52,759 bases of DNA from Bdellovibrionota bacterium (GTDB taxonomy: Bacteria > Bdellovibrionota > Bdellovibrionia > Bdellovibrionales > JAMPXM01): NCBI GenBank assembly GCA_963170185.1, contig CAUJGS010000114.1, positions 1 through 52,759 on the forward strand. Direction: 5' to 3'. A model generated the notes under the pieces. The model was given only the letters and a program-made list of their open reading frames with translations, was not told where the DNA came from and did not search any database. This document shows positions 1 to 8,801 of the stretch, in pieces; within the stretch, counting starts at the first letter, position 1, and each line of letters starts with the position of its first letter. Both the position numbers and the translations under genes were made by a program.

Positions 1-22
1 GCCACGCGATTTTAAACAACAT
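1..22 (-). CDS. ABC transporter permease, 5' end only (MacB/LolC-like)
   Basis: Only the first seven codons are inside the window, reading M-L-F-K-I-A-W. That beginning is typical of FtsX/MacB/LolC-type permeases. Its ATG overlaps the TGA of the ATPase gene as TGATG, so the two are probably translationally coupled and form one transporter. The identity is an inference from this short peptide and the neighbour. Confidence 0.45.
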
Positions 23-765
23 CATTTCGCACCTCCACCGTTTGGCGACTGCTTAACGGGTGCCGCAAGTTTTCCATTTTCCAGCGGATGAACCACTTGC
101 GCGTAACTCACGAGATGCGTGTCGTGCGTTGAGAACACAAAACTCACATTCTGTTTTTCGCGAAGCTCCTGAAAGACCGCCACGATGGTGTCGGAAGTTT
201 TACGATCGAGATTCGCCGTTGGCTCGTCTGCCAGAATCACAGCTGGTTTCTTGGCCAACGCACGAGCGATTGCGACACGCTGTCTTTGACCGCCCGAAAG
301 CTCGCGCGGAAGTTTATCGCGAAACTGGAGAAGCCCTACCTGCGACAGAACCTCTTCCGCGCGGTCTTTGGACTCTCCTCGAGAAAGCCCGATAGAGGGC
401 AAAAAATAAGACGTGTTTTCCACGACCGAAAGAGTTGGCAGCAGAAAGAAACTTTGAAAGACAAACCCCAAACGCTTGAGGCGAAGAACTTCGAGCTCAC
501 GCTCGCTCAGTCTTCCAACGTCGTGTCCATCGAAGATCACCTGACCCCGAAGCGGCTTTTCAAGAAGCCCCATGACATTTAGCAAAGTCGTTTTCCCACT
601 GCCGGAAGGACCAACTAAGCAGACCATGGAGCCGCGAGGGACTTCGAGGTCGATCCCCTTAAGAACAAGCTCTTGATCAGAGCCGGCCTCCGCAGCGAAA
701 CCGCCAGAGCCACCATTCGATCCGTAGCCAAACTCCACTCCGTGAACCGTGATCACTGCGCTCAT
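22..765 (-). CDS. ABC transporter ATP-binding protein, LolD/MacB type
   Basis: This 247-residue ATPase would power a membrane transporter that acts on envelope substrates (lipoprotein release or MacB-type export). The Walker A motif GPSGSGKT, the signature LSGGQ followed by RQRVAIARAL, and the Walker B VILADEP with the following TANLD are all present, as is the H-loop STHD. The family is usually about 220-250 residues. I start it at the ATG at 765, because a longer frame reaching 966 adds 67 residues unlike the family. An unusual Gly/Ser/Ala-rich stretch lies at about residues 16-30, before the first conserved strand. The stop codon overlaps the start of the permease gene. The substrate cannot be read from the sequence. 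Confidence 0.9.
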   Translation of the reverse strand: MSAVITVHGVEFGYGSNGGSGGFAAEAGSDQELVLKGIDLEVPRGSMVCLVGPSGSGKTTLLNVMGLLEKPLRGQVIFDGHDVGRLSERELEVLRLKRLGFVFQSFFLLPTLSVVENTSYFLPSIGLSRGESKDRAEEVLSQVGLLQFRDKLPRELSGGQRQRVAIARALAKKPAVILADEPTANLDRKTSDTIVAVFQELREKQNVSFVFSTHDTHLVSYAQVVHPLENGKLAAPVKQSPNGGGAK

Positions 766-898
766 CGACGAGACCCCCAATTGGCAATACCGGCAGGGTA
801 AAAACCGCTTCGAACTATACGAGAACGCACGTGCTTTTGGCACGAAGATTGGTACCTCAAACTCTATCTGGCACCAATGATAGGGGGGTGCCTCAAGC

Positions 899-1927
899 AT
901 GAATCCAGGTGAGTCGGTCACTTTACTTTTTACACTTGTTTTAGGGGCCTGGATTCTCGGTCTCACCGTCCGACTTTACCTTCGCACCAAACCAGTTCGA
1001 TTCAATGACCCCACACCTCCGCCCTCGACGCCTGTTTCCGAAACATCGTTTCGCATTCTGACGGTCGGTGGAATCGGTGGCGAGATTCTCGCGCTTCGCT
1101 GGGTCGGCCGCTACATGCTGGCTCTTAAGCCGGCTCTCCTCACGCTCTTTCCAAACTCCCAAGTGCGAAACCACCAACCCGGCATGCGTCTCCCAAGCCG
1201 ACTGGCCGCGGAATATCTGGCTTGCGAGATCCTAAGCTCGGCGGAGGAAGAGACAGAAGCCGTCGCCCCACTGATTCTCATCGGTCATTCAAAAGGGGGA
1301 ATCGACATACTTGAGCTCATGATCCAACACCCGGCTCTCATCGGCCGCATTCGCCTAGCCGTGATAATGAACACGCCGCTTTCTGGATCATGGGTCGCGG
1401 ATCTCCTCGTCGACCGAGTTCTCAAACCGCTTCGTTTAAAATGGCCGGCACTTGAAGAACTCACAACCGAATCTCGAAAACGCTTTTGGAACGAGCGCTG
1501 GAGCGCTTTGCCCGAATGGCATCGACGCCTTATCTTAAAGCGCCTTCACATCGTCACCAGCGAAGAGTTCCATTCGGCGCAATGCGCTTGGCCGATTATC
1601 CTTTCACATCGCTGGATGCGACTGTCTGGCCTTCGAAGCGACGGACTCGTTTCCTTAGAAAATCAGAAATTTCCGATGGTACCCAACACGGCCATCGCAC
1701 AGCCGGTGACGACACATTTTTTCTGGCACCACGGATTTCTCACCTGCCGCGCGATGCTTTCCAATATCACGGATATCGAGCGCCAAGAAACCTTGCGCAC
1801 GATCTTCGCTCAACATCCCGTGCTTTTACGCGAACCACGGCTTGACCCCGACGCCAAGCCCACGCGCCACAAAATGGCGCATCTCGCATCAAGGCGTCGC
1901 TACGGTCATCTCGAGGTGATCAAGTGA
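899..1927 (+). CDS. Membrane-anchored alpha/beta-hydrolase-like protein
   Basis: The 342-residue product begins with a hydrophobic segment (about residues 6-27) that would anchor it in the inner membrane. It carries LILIGHSKGG at about residues 125-134, a nucleophile-elbow motif (G-x-S-x-G) of alpha/beta hydrolases and lipases. A likely catalytic His lies late in the protein (TTHFFWHHG), but I cannot assign the acid. The start has a G-rich ribosome site about ten bases upstream. Its TGA overlaps the GTG start of the next gene, which suggests co-translation with the E2-like acyltransferase and the fatty-acid hydroxylase, hence a lipid-related role. Substrate unknown. Confidence 0.75.
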   Translation: MNPGESVTLLFTLVLGAWILGLTVRLYLRTKPVRFNDPTPPPSTPVSETSFRILTVGGIGGEILALRWVGRYMLALKPALLTLFPNSQVRNHQPGMRLPSRLAAEYLACEILSSAEEETEAVAPLILIGHSKGGIDILELMIQHPALIGRIRLAVIMNTPLSGSWVADLLVDRVLKPLRLKWPALEELTTESRKRFWNERWSALPEWHRRLILKRLHIVTSEEFHSAQCAWPIILSHRWMRLSGLRSDGLVSLENQKFPMVPNTAIAQPVTTHFFWHHGFLTCRAMLSNITDIERQETLRTIFAQHPVLLREPRLDPDAKPTRHKMAHLASRRRYGHLEVIK

Positions 1928-2769
1928 CAGGGCTTGTCTCGAACGCGGCGAATGTCGCTTACAAAACCAAGCGTCCCATGTCCGCTTGGCGCCGAATCTC
2001 GATGGGATCTTGGCGACCAACCGGCGACTCGAGCGTCTTCGTCGAACTCGATCTCCCCGTGCATCACATTTTGGATTCGATCCACCAACACGGCGGTCAA
2101 ACCCTTCCGGTCAACGCGGTATTTTCAAAGATGATCGCCAAAGCGATCTCGACCAACGAACTCACCCGCCAGATCAATTCCGTCGTCCGCAGCGGCGCGA
2201 TCTACGAACGACAAGACATCGATCTGTTTTTCCATGCCGTGACAACTCCGGACGATCTTTCCGGCTTCAAACTAAAAAATCCCCACGAATCCGACTTATC
2301 CAAGCTTGCTATTGAAATCGACGAACGTGTCCATGCCGTTCGTAACGGCCACGACAGAACCTTTCATCAGGTGAAGGGACTTTTCCGTCTCTGCCCTGGC
2401 TGGCTCTCTAAACTGGCGCTCGATCTCACCGGTTTTTTTTCCTACACGCTGAACCTCAATCTCTCGGTCTTAGGCGTACCGAGAGACGCTTTTGGTTCGA
2501 TCATGGTGACCAACGTCGGTAGCTTAGGAATTGACGGCGGCTTCACCATCATCGCACCCTACTCACGCATCCCATGCGTGATCGCCATTTGTTCCCTGCA
2601 AAAGAAACCTCTGGTCGAAACCGATGCCAGCGGCCAGGACATTCTCGCGATCCGTCCCGTCGTGCGTCTGGGATTGACTTTTGATCACCGCATCGTCGAT
2701 GGCATTCACATCGCAGCTTTCGTAAAAGAGATGAAGCGCCTTTCAAAGGAGCCTCAGACATGGCTGTGA
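1924..2769 (+). CDS. Stand-alone E2-type acyltransferase catalytic domain (2-oxoacid dehydrogenase E2 family)
   Basis: This 281-residue protein matches the catalytic domain of dihydrolipoamide acyltransferases (PF00198). The C-terminal LGLTFDHRIVDG contains the family's active-site H-R-x-x-D-G, and VTNVGSLGIDGG is the usual glycine-rich strand before it. Complete E2 subunits carry one or more N-terminal lipoyl domains and an E1/E3-binding domain; none is present here, and no E1 or E3 gene is nearby. It is therefore probably not a pyruvate dehydrogenase subunit but an acyltransferase using another acyl donor; that is inference. Start is GTG, overlapping the hydrolase stop as GTGA, and its end overlaps the next gene by 10 bases. 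Confidence 0.85.
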   Translation: MTGLVSNAANVAYKTKRPMSAWRRISMGSWRPTGDSSVFVELDLPVHHILDSIHQHGGQTLPVNAVFSKMIAKAISTNELTRQINSVVRSGAIYERQDIDLFFHAVTTPDDLSGFKLKNPHESDLSKLAIEIDERVHAVRNGHDRTFHQVKGLFRLCPGWLSKLALDLTGFFSYTLNLNLSVLGVPRDAFGSIMVTNVGSLGIDGGFTIIAPYSRIPCVIAICSLQKKPLVETDASGQDILAIRPVVRLGLTFDHRIVDGIHIAAFVKEMKRLSKEPQTWL

Positions 2770-3371
2770 CCTGGATCGAGCGACACCCCAAGTGGCTGAA
2801 AGTCTTAGCCAGTCCGCATCCCGCGTGGAACACGCTACTCGTGATGGCATTGATCGCCGGTCTGCTTCGCCTGCCAAGCCGAGAACTCTTGGATTTTTCT
2901 TGGAGTGACCTAGCTTGGTTGGCTCTCGGTGTTCTCGGTTGGACTTTTTTCGAGTACGCCATGCATCGCTGGGTCTACCATGGCAATTATTAAAACAAGC
3001 GGCTTCGCGAATTCGTCGAGAGCTTTCACATCTACCACCACCGAAACATTCAAGACGCGCGCGTGCTGACGGCGGGCGTGCTAATGATTTTGCCTCTGGC
3101 TCTACTGACGCTCTCGCCACTCTACTTTGTCTTCTCGCTGCTCTCGAGCACCGGCTTCGTCCCCTACGCGGTCGGCTTCATCGCGGCATACGGGTTTTAC
3201 GAGTGGGTGCACTACCTGATCCACAAACACTCCGACCCTCGCGGATATCTGAAGTGGATCACGCGTTACCACATGCACCACCACGATCGCCGGTGGGATC
3301 GTTGCTTCGGCAATACCAACTCACTTTGGGATCATCTTTTGGGTACTTATTCAAAGCCCGCGAAACACTAG
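2760..3371 (+). pseudogene. Fatty acid hydroxylase / sterol desaturase family, interrupted by an in-frame TAA
   Basis: The frame from ATG 2760 to the stop ending at 3371 encodes a membrane di-iron hydroxylase of about 203 codons, broken by one TAA at 2991-2993. The histidine clusters of the family are all present in one frame: HRWVYH just before the stop, then HIYHH, HYLIH and HMHHH after it, with hydrophobic segments between them. Because both halves are in the same frame, this is a nonsense codon and not a frameshift. The first piece (2760-2993) encodes 77 residues; the second could only restart at GTG 3063, losing HIYHH. It may be a recent pseudogene, a sequencing error or, less likely, a readthrough site. 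It ends the hydrolase/acyltransferase operon and overlaps the convergent gene by 21 bases. Confidence 0.8.
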
Positions 3372-3920
3372 ACCAAACTGAATGGCCATCGAAGTGCCGG
3401 GTGAAGCGTTGAACTTCAGATCGGAACGAAACCAAAGCGTGTTGCTGACCATGACCGCCATAGCCGCACCGACATGAAGTCCCGTCTCAGTTTTGCGGTC
3501 TTCCGATCCTTCCGGACGATACCATGAAAAATCCAAGCCGCCGTAAACCGAGCCGATGAACTGATCAATCGCTGGCAGATCGGCCCTCAGCGAGGCCGAA
3601 AAAATCGTGAAGTCCACCCCCTCGGCATGAGTGTTGGAAAGTCCAAACTCCGCCACGCCCAAACGATCCGTCGAAAATCCGTAACGTCCTCCAAAAACCG
3701 GTAGGATCTCGGTCACGCCGTCGATCTGGTTTGGCAACAAGCTCCCGACGAAGAGCGAGATCTCCGACCCCGACTCCGCACCACCTTCTTGCGCATTCGC
3801 GTCAGACAGTCCGGTAAAAAACCCGACCATCAAAGCCAGCAAGATCAGTCCCCGCGTGAGGTGACTTTGATTGCAATGTTTCGGGTTCCATGACGCAGAG
3901 GAAGATTTCGTTGCCGACAT
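3351..3920 (-). CDS. Exported outer-membrane beta-barrel-like protein
   Basis: A 189-residue product with a long N-terminal region and a signal-peptide-like hydrophobic stretch (LTRGLILLALMVGFFTGL), with a probable cleavage after ANA. The rest alternates hydrophobic and polar residues with many Gly and aromatic residues, as in small beta-barrels, and it ends in short strand-like repeats (FGLVFRGL). I do not recognise a named family. No good ribosome site precedes the ATG at 3920, so the start is uncertain. It is divergent from the hydrolase at 3995 and convergent with the interrupted hydroxylase. Confidence 0.65.
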   Translation of the reverse strand: MSATKSSSASWNPKHCNQSHLTRGLILLALMVGFFTGLSDANAQEGGAESGSEISLFVGSLLPNQIDGVTEILPVFGGRYGFSTDRLGVAEFGLSNTHAEGVDFTIFSASLRADLPAIDQFIGSVYGGLDFSWYRPEGSEDRKTETGLHVGAAMAVMVSNTLWFRSDLKFNASPGTSMAIQFGLVFRGL

Positions 3921-3994
3921 ACTTAAGACGGTAGCCTATTCAAAGAGATTCGCCAACCTTGACCGCCCTCACGTCGAGACCGGACAATGACGTC

Positions 3995-4888
3995 ATGATC
4001 AATCGAGCAGAAGGTTACTTCCTCGGCGACACGCCGAAGTTCGCTTCCAGCGCACGCAACCCCAACGAACTCTTTTATCAGTCGTGGACGAACTCGGCTG
4101 GCAAAGCGCGCGCGACTTTGGTCCTGACCCACGGGATCGCCGAACACTCGGAAGCCTACAACGAATTCGCGCTCGATTTCGCGCCTCGTGGTTGGGACAT
4201 TTACGCCATGGATCTTCGCGGTCACGGACGAAGCGAAGGACGTCGCGGTTACATCGACGACTTTCATCGCTACAGCCGCGATCTTGATCGCTTTGTTCGC
4301 CACTTGCGCGCAGGTCCATTAAAAAACTCGAAGCTTCCGATGGTGATGATGGGGCACTCGATGGGCGGCCTCATCACGCTTCGCTACATGGTCGACCAAG
4401 GAGAGTCCGCGCCAGCCGCAGCACTCGCGCTGAGTTCGCCAGCGCTTGGTATCTCCATGCCGATTCCTCCGGTGAAAGAGATGGCGGCAAGCCTGCTCCT
4501 AAAGTTTTTGCCGCAGGTCACTCTGCCAAACGACATCCGCTATGATCATCTGACTCACGTCGAAGAACGCTGGAAGAAATATCCAAGCGACCCGCTTCGC
4601 CACGACAAAATCTCTCCAGCTATGTACTTTGGCATGCTGGACGGTTTTGAAAAGGTGAACCTTGGGGCGGATCGCATCAAAGTCCCAACCTTGATTCAAG
4701 CCGCAGGCGACGAGCGGATCGTTAGTCGACCCGCGATCGAAGAATACTTTCCCAAGATCGGGGCGGATCGCAAAAAACTGATCATCTACGAAAACTCCTA
4801 TCACGAGATTTTCAACGACATCGAACGCGAGCGCGCGATGGACGATCTCGACGCATTTTTAGGACTCGTTTTATCTGACTCCAAGTAA
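3995..4888 (+). CDS. Alpha/beta hydrolase, monoacylglycerol lipase / serine aminopeptidase S33 type
   Basis: A cytoplasmic serine hydrolase of 297 residues resembling monoacylglycerol lipases and lysophospholipases. LTHGIAEHSEAY gives the oxyanion region, DLRGHGRSEG follows, MMGHSMGGL is the nucleophile elbow with catalytic Ser, GDERIVS gives the probable catalytic Asp, and SYHEIFND the catalytic His. The order and spacing match the family. I chose ATG 3995; a TTG at 3959 in the same frame would add twelve residues but leaves little room for a promoter facing the divergent gene at 3920. A lipoprotein gene follows 18 bases later and is probably co-transcribed. Confidence 0.88.
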   Translation: MINRAEGYFLGDTPKFASSARNPNELFYQSWTNSAGKARATLVLTHGIAEHSEAYNEFALDFAPRGWDIYAMDLRGHGRSEGRRGYIDDFHRYSRDLDRFVRHLRAGPLKNSKLPMVMMGHSMGGLITLRYMVDQGESAPAAALALSSPALGISMPIPPVKEMAASLLLKFLPQVTLPNDIRYDHLTHVEERWKKYPSDPLRHDKISPAMYFGMLDGFEKVNLGADRIKVPTLIQAAGDERIVSRPAIEEYFPKIGADRKKLIIYENSYHEIFNDIERERAMDDLDAFLGLVLSDSK

Positions 4889-4906
4889 GGTTCAGGGAGG
4901 TCGCTC

Positions 4907-5557
4907 ATGAAAACATCGTCTCGCTTTGTCCATCTCTGCTCGATTGGAACTCTGGCGCTCACGCTTGGTGCCTGCTCTTCAAATGGAAAGTCGCCGCTGC
5001 GCGAGCCGGGACCTCCGAATCTCAACGTTCCAAAAACACATAGTGAAGTGATCGAAAAAAACTCGTCCGGAGACTCGGAGTTCGCGGGGCTTTACAACAC
5101 CTTTGAACTCAAGGCGACGATCCTCAATAGCCAAGTTCGCGAGGCCCTGATCCAACGACAGGCCGAGTATTACCAGTGGGACTCTGGTCAGCTTTCCACC
5201 GAACGCGACAAATCTCTCCAGGAGAACAGTTCGGAAGCCGCCGCGTTTGTCAGTTTCTCGACACCGGAACGAAAGAACGACAATCTCGCAGACAGAAAGT
5301 CGATCTGGAGAATCTTTCTTGATGTCGGTGGCAAACGTTACGTCGGTCAGGTGAAAAAAGACCGCCGCCTCATTGCCGAGCTTCAAGCGCTCTATCCATT
5401 TCACACGCGTTGGAACACACCGTACATGTTCACCTTCCCGGTCGCGATGAGTGCGATCGAATCCGAGGCGATCAAGCTAACGGTGACTGGCCCCTTGGGC
5501 TCGCGCGTTTTAGAGTTTGCACCTGTACCGAGCGCGACCTTTACAACCGCGCCGTAA
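4907..5557 (+). CDS. Predicted lipoprotein, function unknown
   Basis: The 216-residue protein has a clear lipoprotein signal peptide ending LTLGAC, with the Cys as the acylated residue, so it should sit in the inner or outer membrane facing the periplasm. A strong ribosome site (GGGAGG) precedes the ATG. The mature part is soluble with mixed alpha/beta character, and I recognise no domain. It follows the lipase-like hydrolase at 3995 with a short gap. Its last 17 bases overlap the 3' end of the convergent helicase gene. Confidence 0.75.
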   Translation: MKTSSRFVHLCSIGTLALTLGACSSNGKSPLREPGPPNLNVPKTHSEVIEKNSSGDSEFAGLYNTFELKATILNSQVREALIQRQAEYYQWDSGQLSTERDKSLQENSSEAAAFVSFSTPERKNDNLADRKSIWRIFLDVGGKRYVGQVKKDRRLIAELQALYPFHTRWNTPYMFTFPVAMSAIESEAIKLTVTGPLGSRVLEFAPVPSATFTTAP

Positions 5558-8500
5558 AGTCTTTCTCAAAAACCTGTTTGGCAAACGGGAACACCGCGAC
5601 CAACCCCAGAGTCTCACCTGGCTTGGCAATTCCGGCCGCGACCAACGCCTGCGCATAATACGTCAGCTGTTCGAGCGCCTTTTCATAGTGATCCGTGTTC
5701 CCAGTTTTATAGTCGACAATCCAAAGCCTCCCGGAAACATCTCGCCCCCAAAGATCGACCTGGCCTTCGACAAGAAGTCGCTCGGTAGGATGGACGTATG
5801 TGAAGCTCCATTCCACTTCGCCGGAAGCGATGATGGCCTCGATATCCGGTGTTTTTAAATCAAGAACCCAGTTCAACGCTTCAAGAGCCGAGTCTTGTTC
5901 GTCCGGTTGAAACCAGCGGACGATCTCTTTGGCCATCTTGTCGCGACGATCCTCCGATCGGGACTTCGCCATTTCGAACACGCGATGCAGCCTAGTTCCT
6001 CGCGCCGCCGCCTCCGCCATCTTAAGCGGTTTCAGATGGTCCTTCCCAATAAGAGGTGCCTCTTGAGGCTCCAGTGACTGCAAGTTTTCGCGTCTTTGCT
6101 TCGACTCTCGTTCACCTAGGTGTTTTTCCAAAAGGGCCGTGACCGAGATCGACACCATCGGCGCATTTTCACTGGCCGAGTCTTGCGCGTGATCTCGGCG
6201 CCAAGGATTTGGGATCACCGCCGACTGAGCTTCTTGTTTCACAAAGTCGGAGGCAAACTCCGGAGCCTGCTTCAAAGTTTGGTAGCTACCATGGCTTCCC
6301 GGCGAAGGATTGAGGTTCAGATAAGAAAGAAAGCTTTCTTCCGGAGGTACTTCACCGTGATCCAGAGTCGCCGATAAAAACAACGATTCCCTAGCGCGCG
6401 TGAGCGCGACATACAAAAGTCGTCGGCTCTCCTCCAGACTCCATTCTTGAAAAACCGCGTTCCAGTCGCGACTGACGGGGCCGGCCGAGAAACTTCCTTC
6501 TTCGTCAGTGGTCACCGCCACCGACCAAACACGTTCGGTTTCATGAAAGACGAATTTGTCTTTCAAACGAATCGGACGCTTCGAAGAGTCGGCCAGAAAA
6601 GGCAAAATCACGTGATCAAACTCAAGCCCTTTGGAAACGTGAATCGTCATCAGGTGAATACGATCTGGCTTTACCGCAGCGACGGCGTCGCGGTCATTTG
6701 ACTCGCCCTCGCCGCCTCGATCACCACCACCCATGACCTCGTCGTTGAACTTGCGCGGTAAAAAACCGGCCTGACGTTCCGCCACGACAAGTTTGGAAAG
6801 AAACTTTAGAGCATTGGCTTCTCTTCGACCACTGGGGTCCAGCACTCCGCACCAAGAAAAGAAATCGCAAGCCGTCAACACCTCACGAAACGCCTGAACG
6901 ATGCCGCGCTCTTTCACGCAGATCAGAGCCGTCTTTAGGCTCTGCACCATAAGCTGCTGGCCAGCCTCGCTTTCCAGCGTCGACCATAGCGAACCTTTGC
7001 GGCGATAGCCCAGCGCAAGCACGGCTTCGTCGACCGGAAACCAAGCCGTGCGTGCCAAGTGGATGAGGTTTTCGTCGTCGTGTGGGTTCGAGAGAAAACC
7101 AAGCAGCGCGCAAAGGTCCGCAGTTTCAAGACGGTCCGAGTACGCACCCGCCGTATGCAGTTGAATCGGAAGCCCGCGGCGAACGAACTCGCGCGCCACA
7201 TAGCCAAGCTCGCGGTTTGATCTCGCGAGTACGGCGATCGAGGCCGGCGAAGCGCCCGCTTTCAGTAGCTGCGAGGCCACGGCCGAAAGCCGCTCGGCCT
7301 CTCGACGTCTCTGATCGTCTTGCGAAAGTGCTTTTTCTTTACCGGCTTCATTCATCTCTTTAACCGGCTCGGCGACAAAGAGTGTGGCCGCACCAAGCGG
7401 GCTTCCAACCGAGCCCTTGCGCCGTCCGAGGTTTTCTTGTTTGACTCGCTCGCTCGTCATTTTTTGAAACTCACCCTTGAATCCCACGACGACGTCGTTC
7501 ACAAAGGCCATGACTTCGGGGTGCGAGCGGCGATTTCCCATCAGCTCTGTTCGTTCATGTCGACTCGATAGCGCTTCGGACTCACGGTCATGGAACACGC
7601 CCGGTCGGGCGCCACGAAACAAGTAGATACTTTGCTGAGGATCTCCGACCACGAACTGCGGTTTTCCCTGCGCCAGCTCTCGAATCAGTTCGACTTGCCT
7701 AGGCGATGTGTCCTGGTACTCGTCGATCAACCAATGATCCCAAGAATCTGCGAAAGCTTTCGCCGCGTCCGGGGCTTGATGAATAAGCTCGAGCGCGAGG
7801 ATTTCTAGATCTTCCAACTCGATCAAACCCTGACGAAATTTTTCTTCTCGCAAAAAAACGGTGAAACGCGCTTCGATAGCGACCATCGCCTGGTTCAGAG
7901 AATGAAACTTGGCTAACGCAGAAAGATCGGCCAGCGAGTCCTGAACCACTTTCTCGACTTGCTTCAACGGGTCTTTCCATTTAGCGCCCGCCCGAAACTC
8001 AATTTTCATCGCTCCAGCGTTTCGTACCGATGGCTCCGCCTCTTGCCACGTTTGCAACTGCGCAAGTCTTTCGGAAACCGACCCTTCGACTTTTAGCAAT
8101 TGAACCCCGCGATTGAGCCAATCTAAAAAATCGTTCCATTTTTCCGAAGTCTGGTTGGCCTCGATCTCACCAATAAGATCGTTTAAAAATCGTGCGCTCG
8201 CAGCCAGAGACTTTCCCAAAAGACGTTCAAAGTCTTCAAGTCCAGCAGGACGAGCCGGTTTATCGGTGTATTGAAATTCGCGCCGGATTTTTGAAACCCG
8301 CTGAACAATTGCGAGAGCTTGCGAAAACCCGTACTCCGCCAGAACCTCGTCAAGAAAAGACTGATCAACCAATGCCTCCGAGGCTTCCGGAAAAAACACC
8401 CGTTTCCCCACGCGTCGAATCAGCATGTCGATCTCGTCTGGTCCGGCGACACGAAACCCCGGCTCAAGACCGATCGCCGCGCCAAACGTTCGCAAGAAGT

Positions 8501-8801
8501 TATCCATCACTCCGTGCATCGTTGTGACAAAGAGCTGACTCCGCGATGTCACAAATGGCACGAGTTCTGTTTGACGAGACGACTTAAGCGCCGCTTCCAT
8601 CAGGCGCACGCGAAGCTCTTGCGTCGCCATGCGTGTGAATGTCGTCACGACAAGGCGCGGAGCTTGCCCGTTTGAAGTCGGCAAACGGCGCCACTCTTCT
8701 TCAAGACGAAGCACACGTTCCACGAGATTGTAGGTCTTCCCAGCGCCGGCGCCGGCACGCCATAGAGCGTTTCCTATCGGAGCGCTATGTAACTCACTCA
8801 T
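5541..8801 (-). CDS. addA: AddA-type UvrD/RecB helicase-nuclease subunit
   Basis: A 1086-residue superfamily 1A helicase with a C-terminal PD-(D/E)XK nuclease, as in AddA and RecB, which process double-strand breaks before RecA loading. Motifs in order: Walker A AGAGAGKT near residue 20, TTFTRMATQEL (Ia), WLIDEYQDTS (II), GDPQQSIYLFRGA (III), GNRRSHPEVM (IV), TIHVSKGLEFDHV (V) and YVALTRARESL (VI). The nuclease part has GTRLHRVFE, then EGQVDLWG and IVDYKTG with a following Q-x-x-x-Y. I start at ATG 8801, which overlaps the stop of addB as ATGA; a longer frame begins at 8843 inside addB. The length fits AddA (about 1200) slightly on the short side. Confidence 0.88.
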   Translation of the reverse strand: MSELHSAPIGNALWRAGAGAGKTYNLVERVLRLEEEWRRLPTSNGQAPRLVVTTFTRMATQELRVRLMEAALKSSRQTELVPFVTSRSQLFVTTMHGVMDNFLRTFGAAIGLEPGFRVAGPDEIDMLIRRVGKRVFFPEASEALVDQSFLDEVLAEYGFSQALAIVQRVSKIRREFQYTDKPARPAGLEDFERLLGKSLAASARFLNDLIGEIEANQTSEKWNDFLDWLNRGVQLLKVEGSVSERLAQLQTWQEAEPSVRNAGAMKIEFRAGAKWKDPLKQVEKVVQDSLADLSALAKFHSLNQAMVAIEARFTVFLREEKFRQGLIELEDLEILALELIHQAPDAAKAFADSWDHWLIDEYQDTSPRQVELIRELAQGKPQFVVGDPQQSIYLFRGARPGVFHDRESEALSSRHERTELMGNRRSHPEVMAFVNDVVVGFKGEFQKMTSERVKQENLGRRKGSVGSPLGAATLFVAEPVKEMNEAGKEKALSQDDQRRREAERLSAVASQLLKAGASPASIAVLARSNRELGYVAREFVRRGLPIQLHTAGAYSDRLETADLCALLGFLSNPHDDENLIHLARTAWFPVDEAVLALGYRRKGSLWSTLESEAGQQLMVQSLKTALICVKERGIVQAFREVLTACDFFSWCGVLDPSGRREANALKFLSKLVVAERQAGFLPRKFNDEVMGGGDRGGEGESNDRDAVAAVKPDRIHLMTIHVSKGLEFDHVILPFLADSSKRPIRLKDKFVFHETERVWSVAVTTDEEGSFSAGPVSRDWNAVFQEWSLEESRRLLYVALTRARESLFLSATLDHGEVPPEESFLSYLNLNPSPGSHGSYQTLKQAPEFASDFVKQEAQSAVIPNPWRRDHAQDSASENAPMVSISVTALLEKHLGERESKQRRENLQSLEPQEAPLIGKDHLKPLKMAEAAARGTRLHRVFEMAKSRSEDRRDKMAKEIVRWFQPDEQDSALEALNWVLDLKTPDIEAIIASGEVEWSFTYVHPTERLLVEGQVDLWGRDVSGRLWIVDYKTGNTDHYEKALEQLTYYAQALVAAGIAKPGETLGLVAVFPFAKQVFEKDFTARL

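Noticed and set aside
2994-3412. Frameshift explanation of the interrupted hydroxylase
   Set aside because: Both parts of the protein are in the same frame; the only lesion visible is the TAA at 2991-2993.
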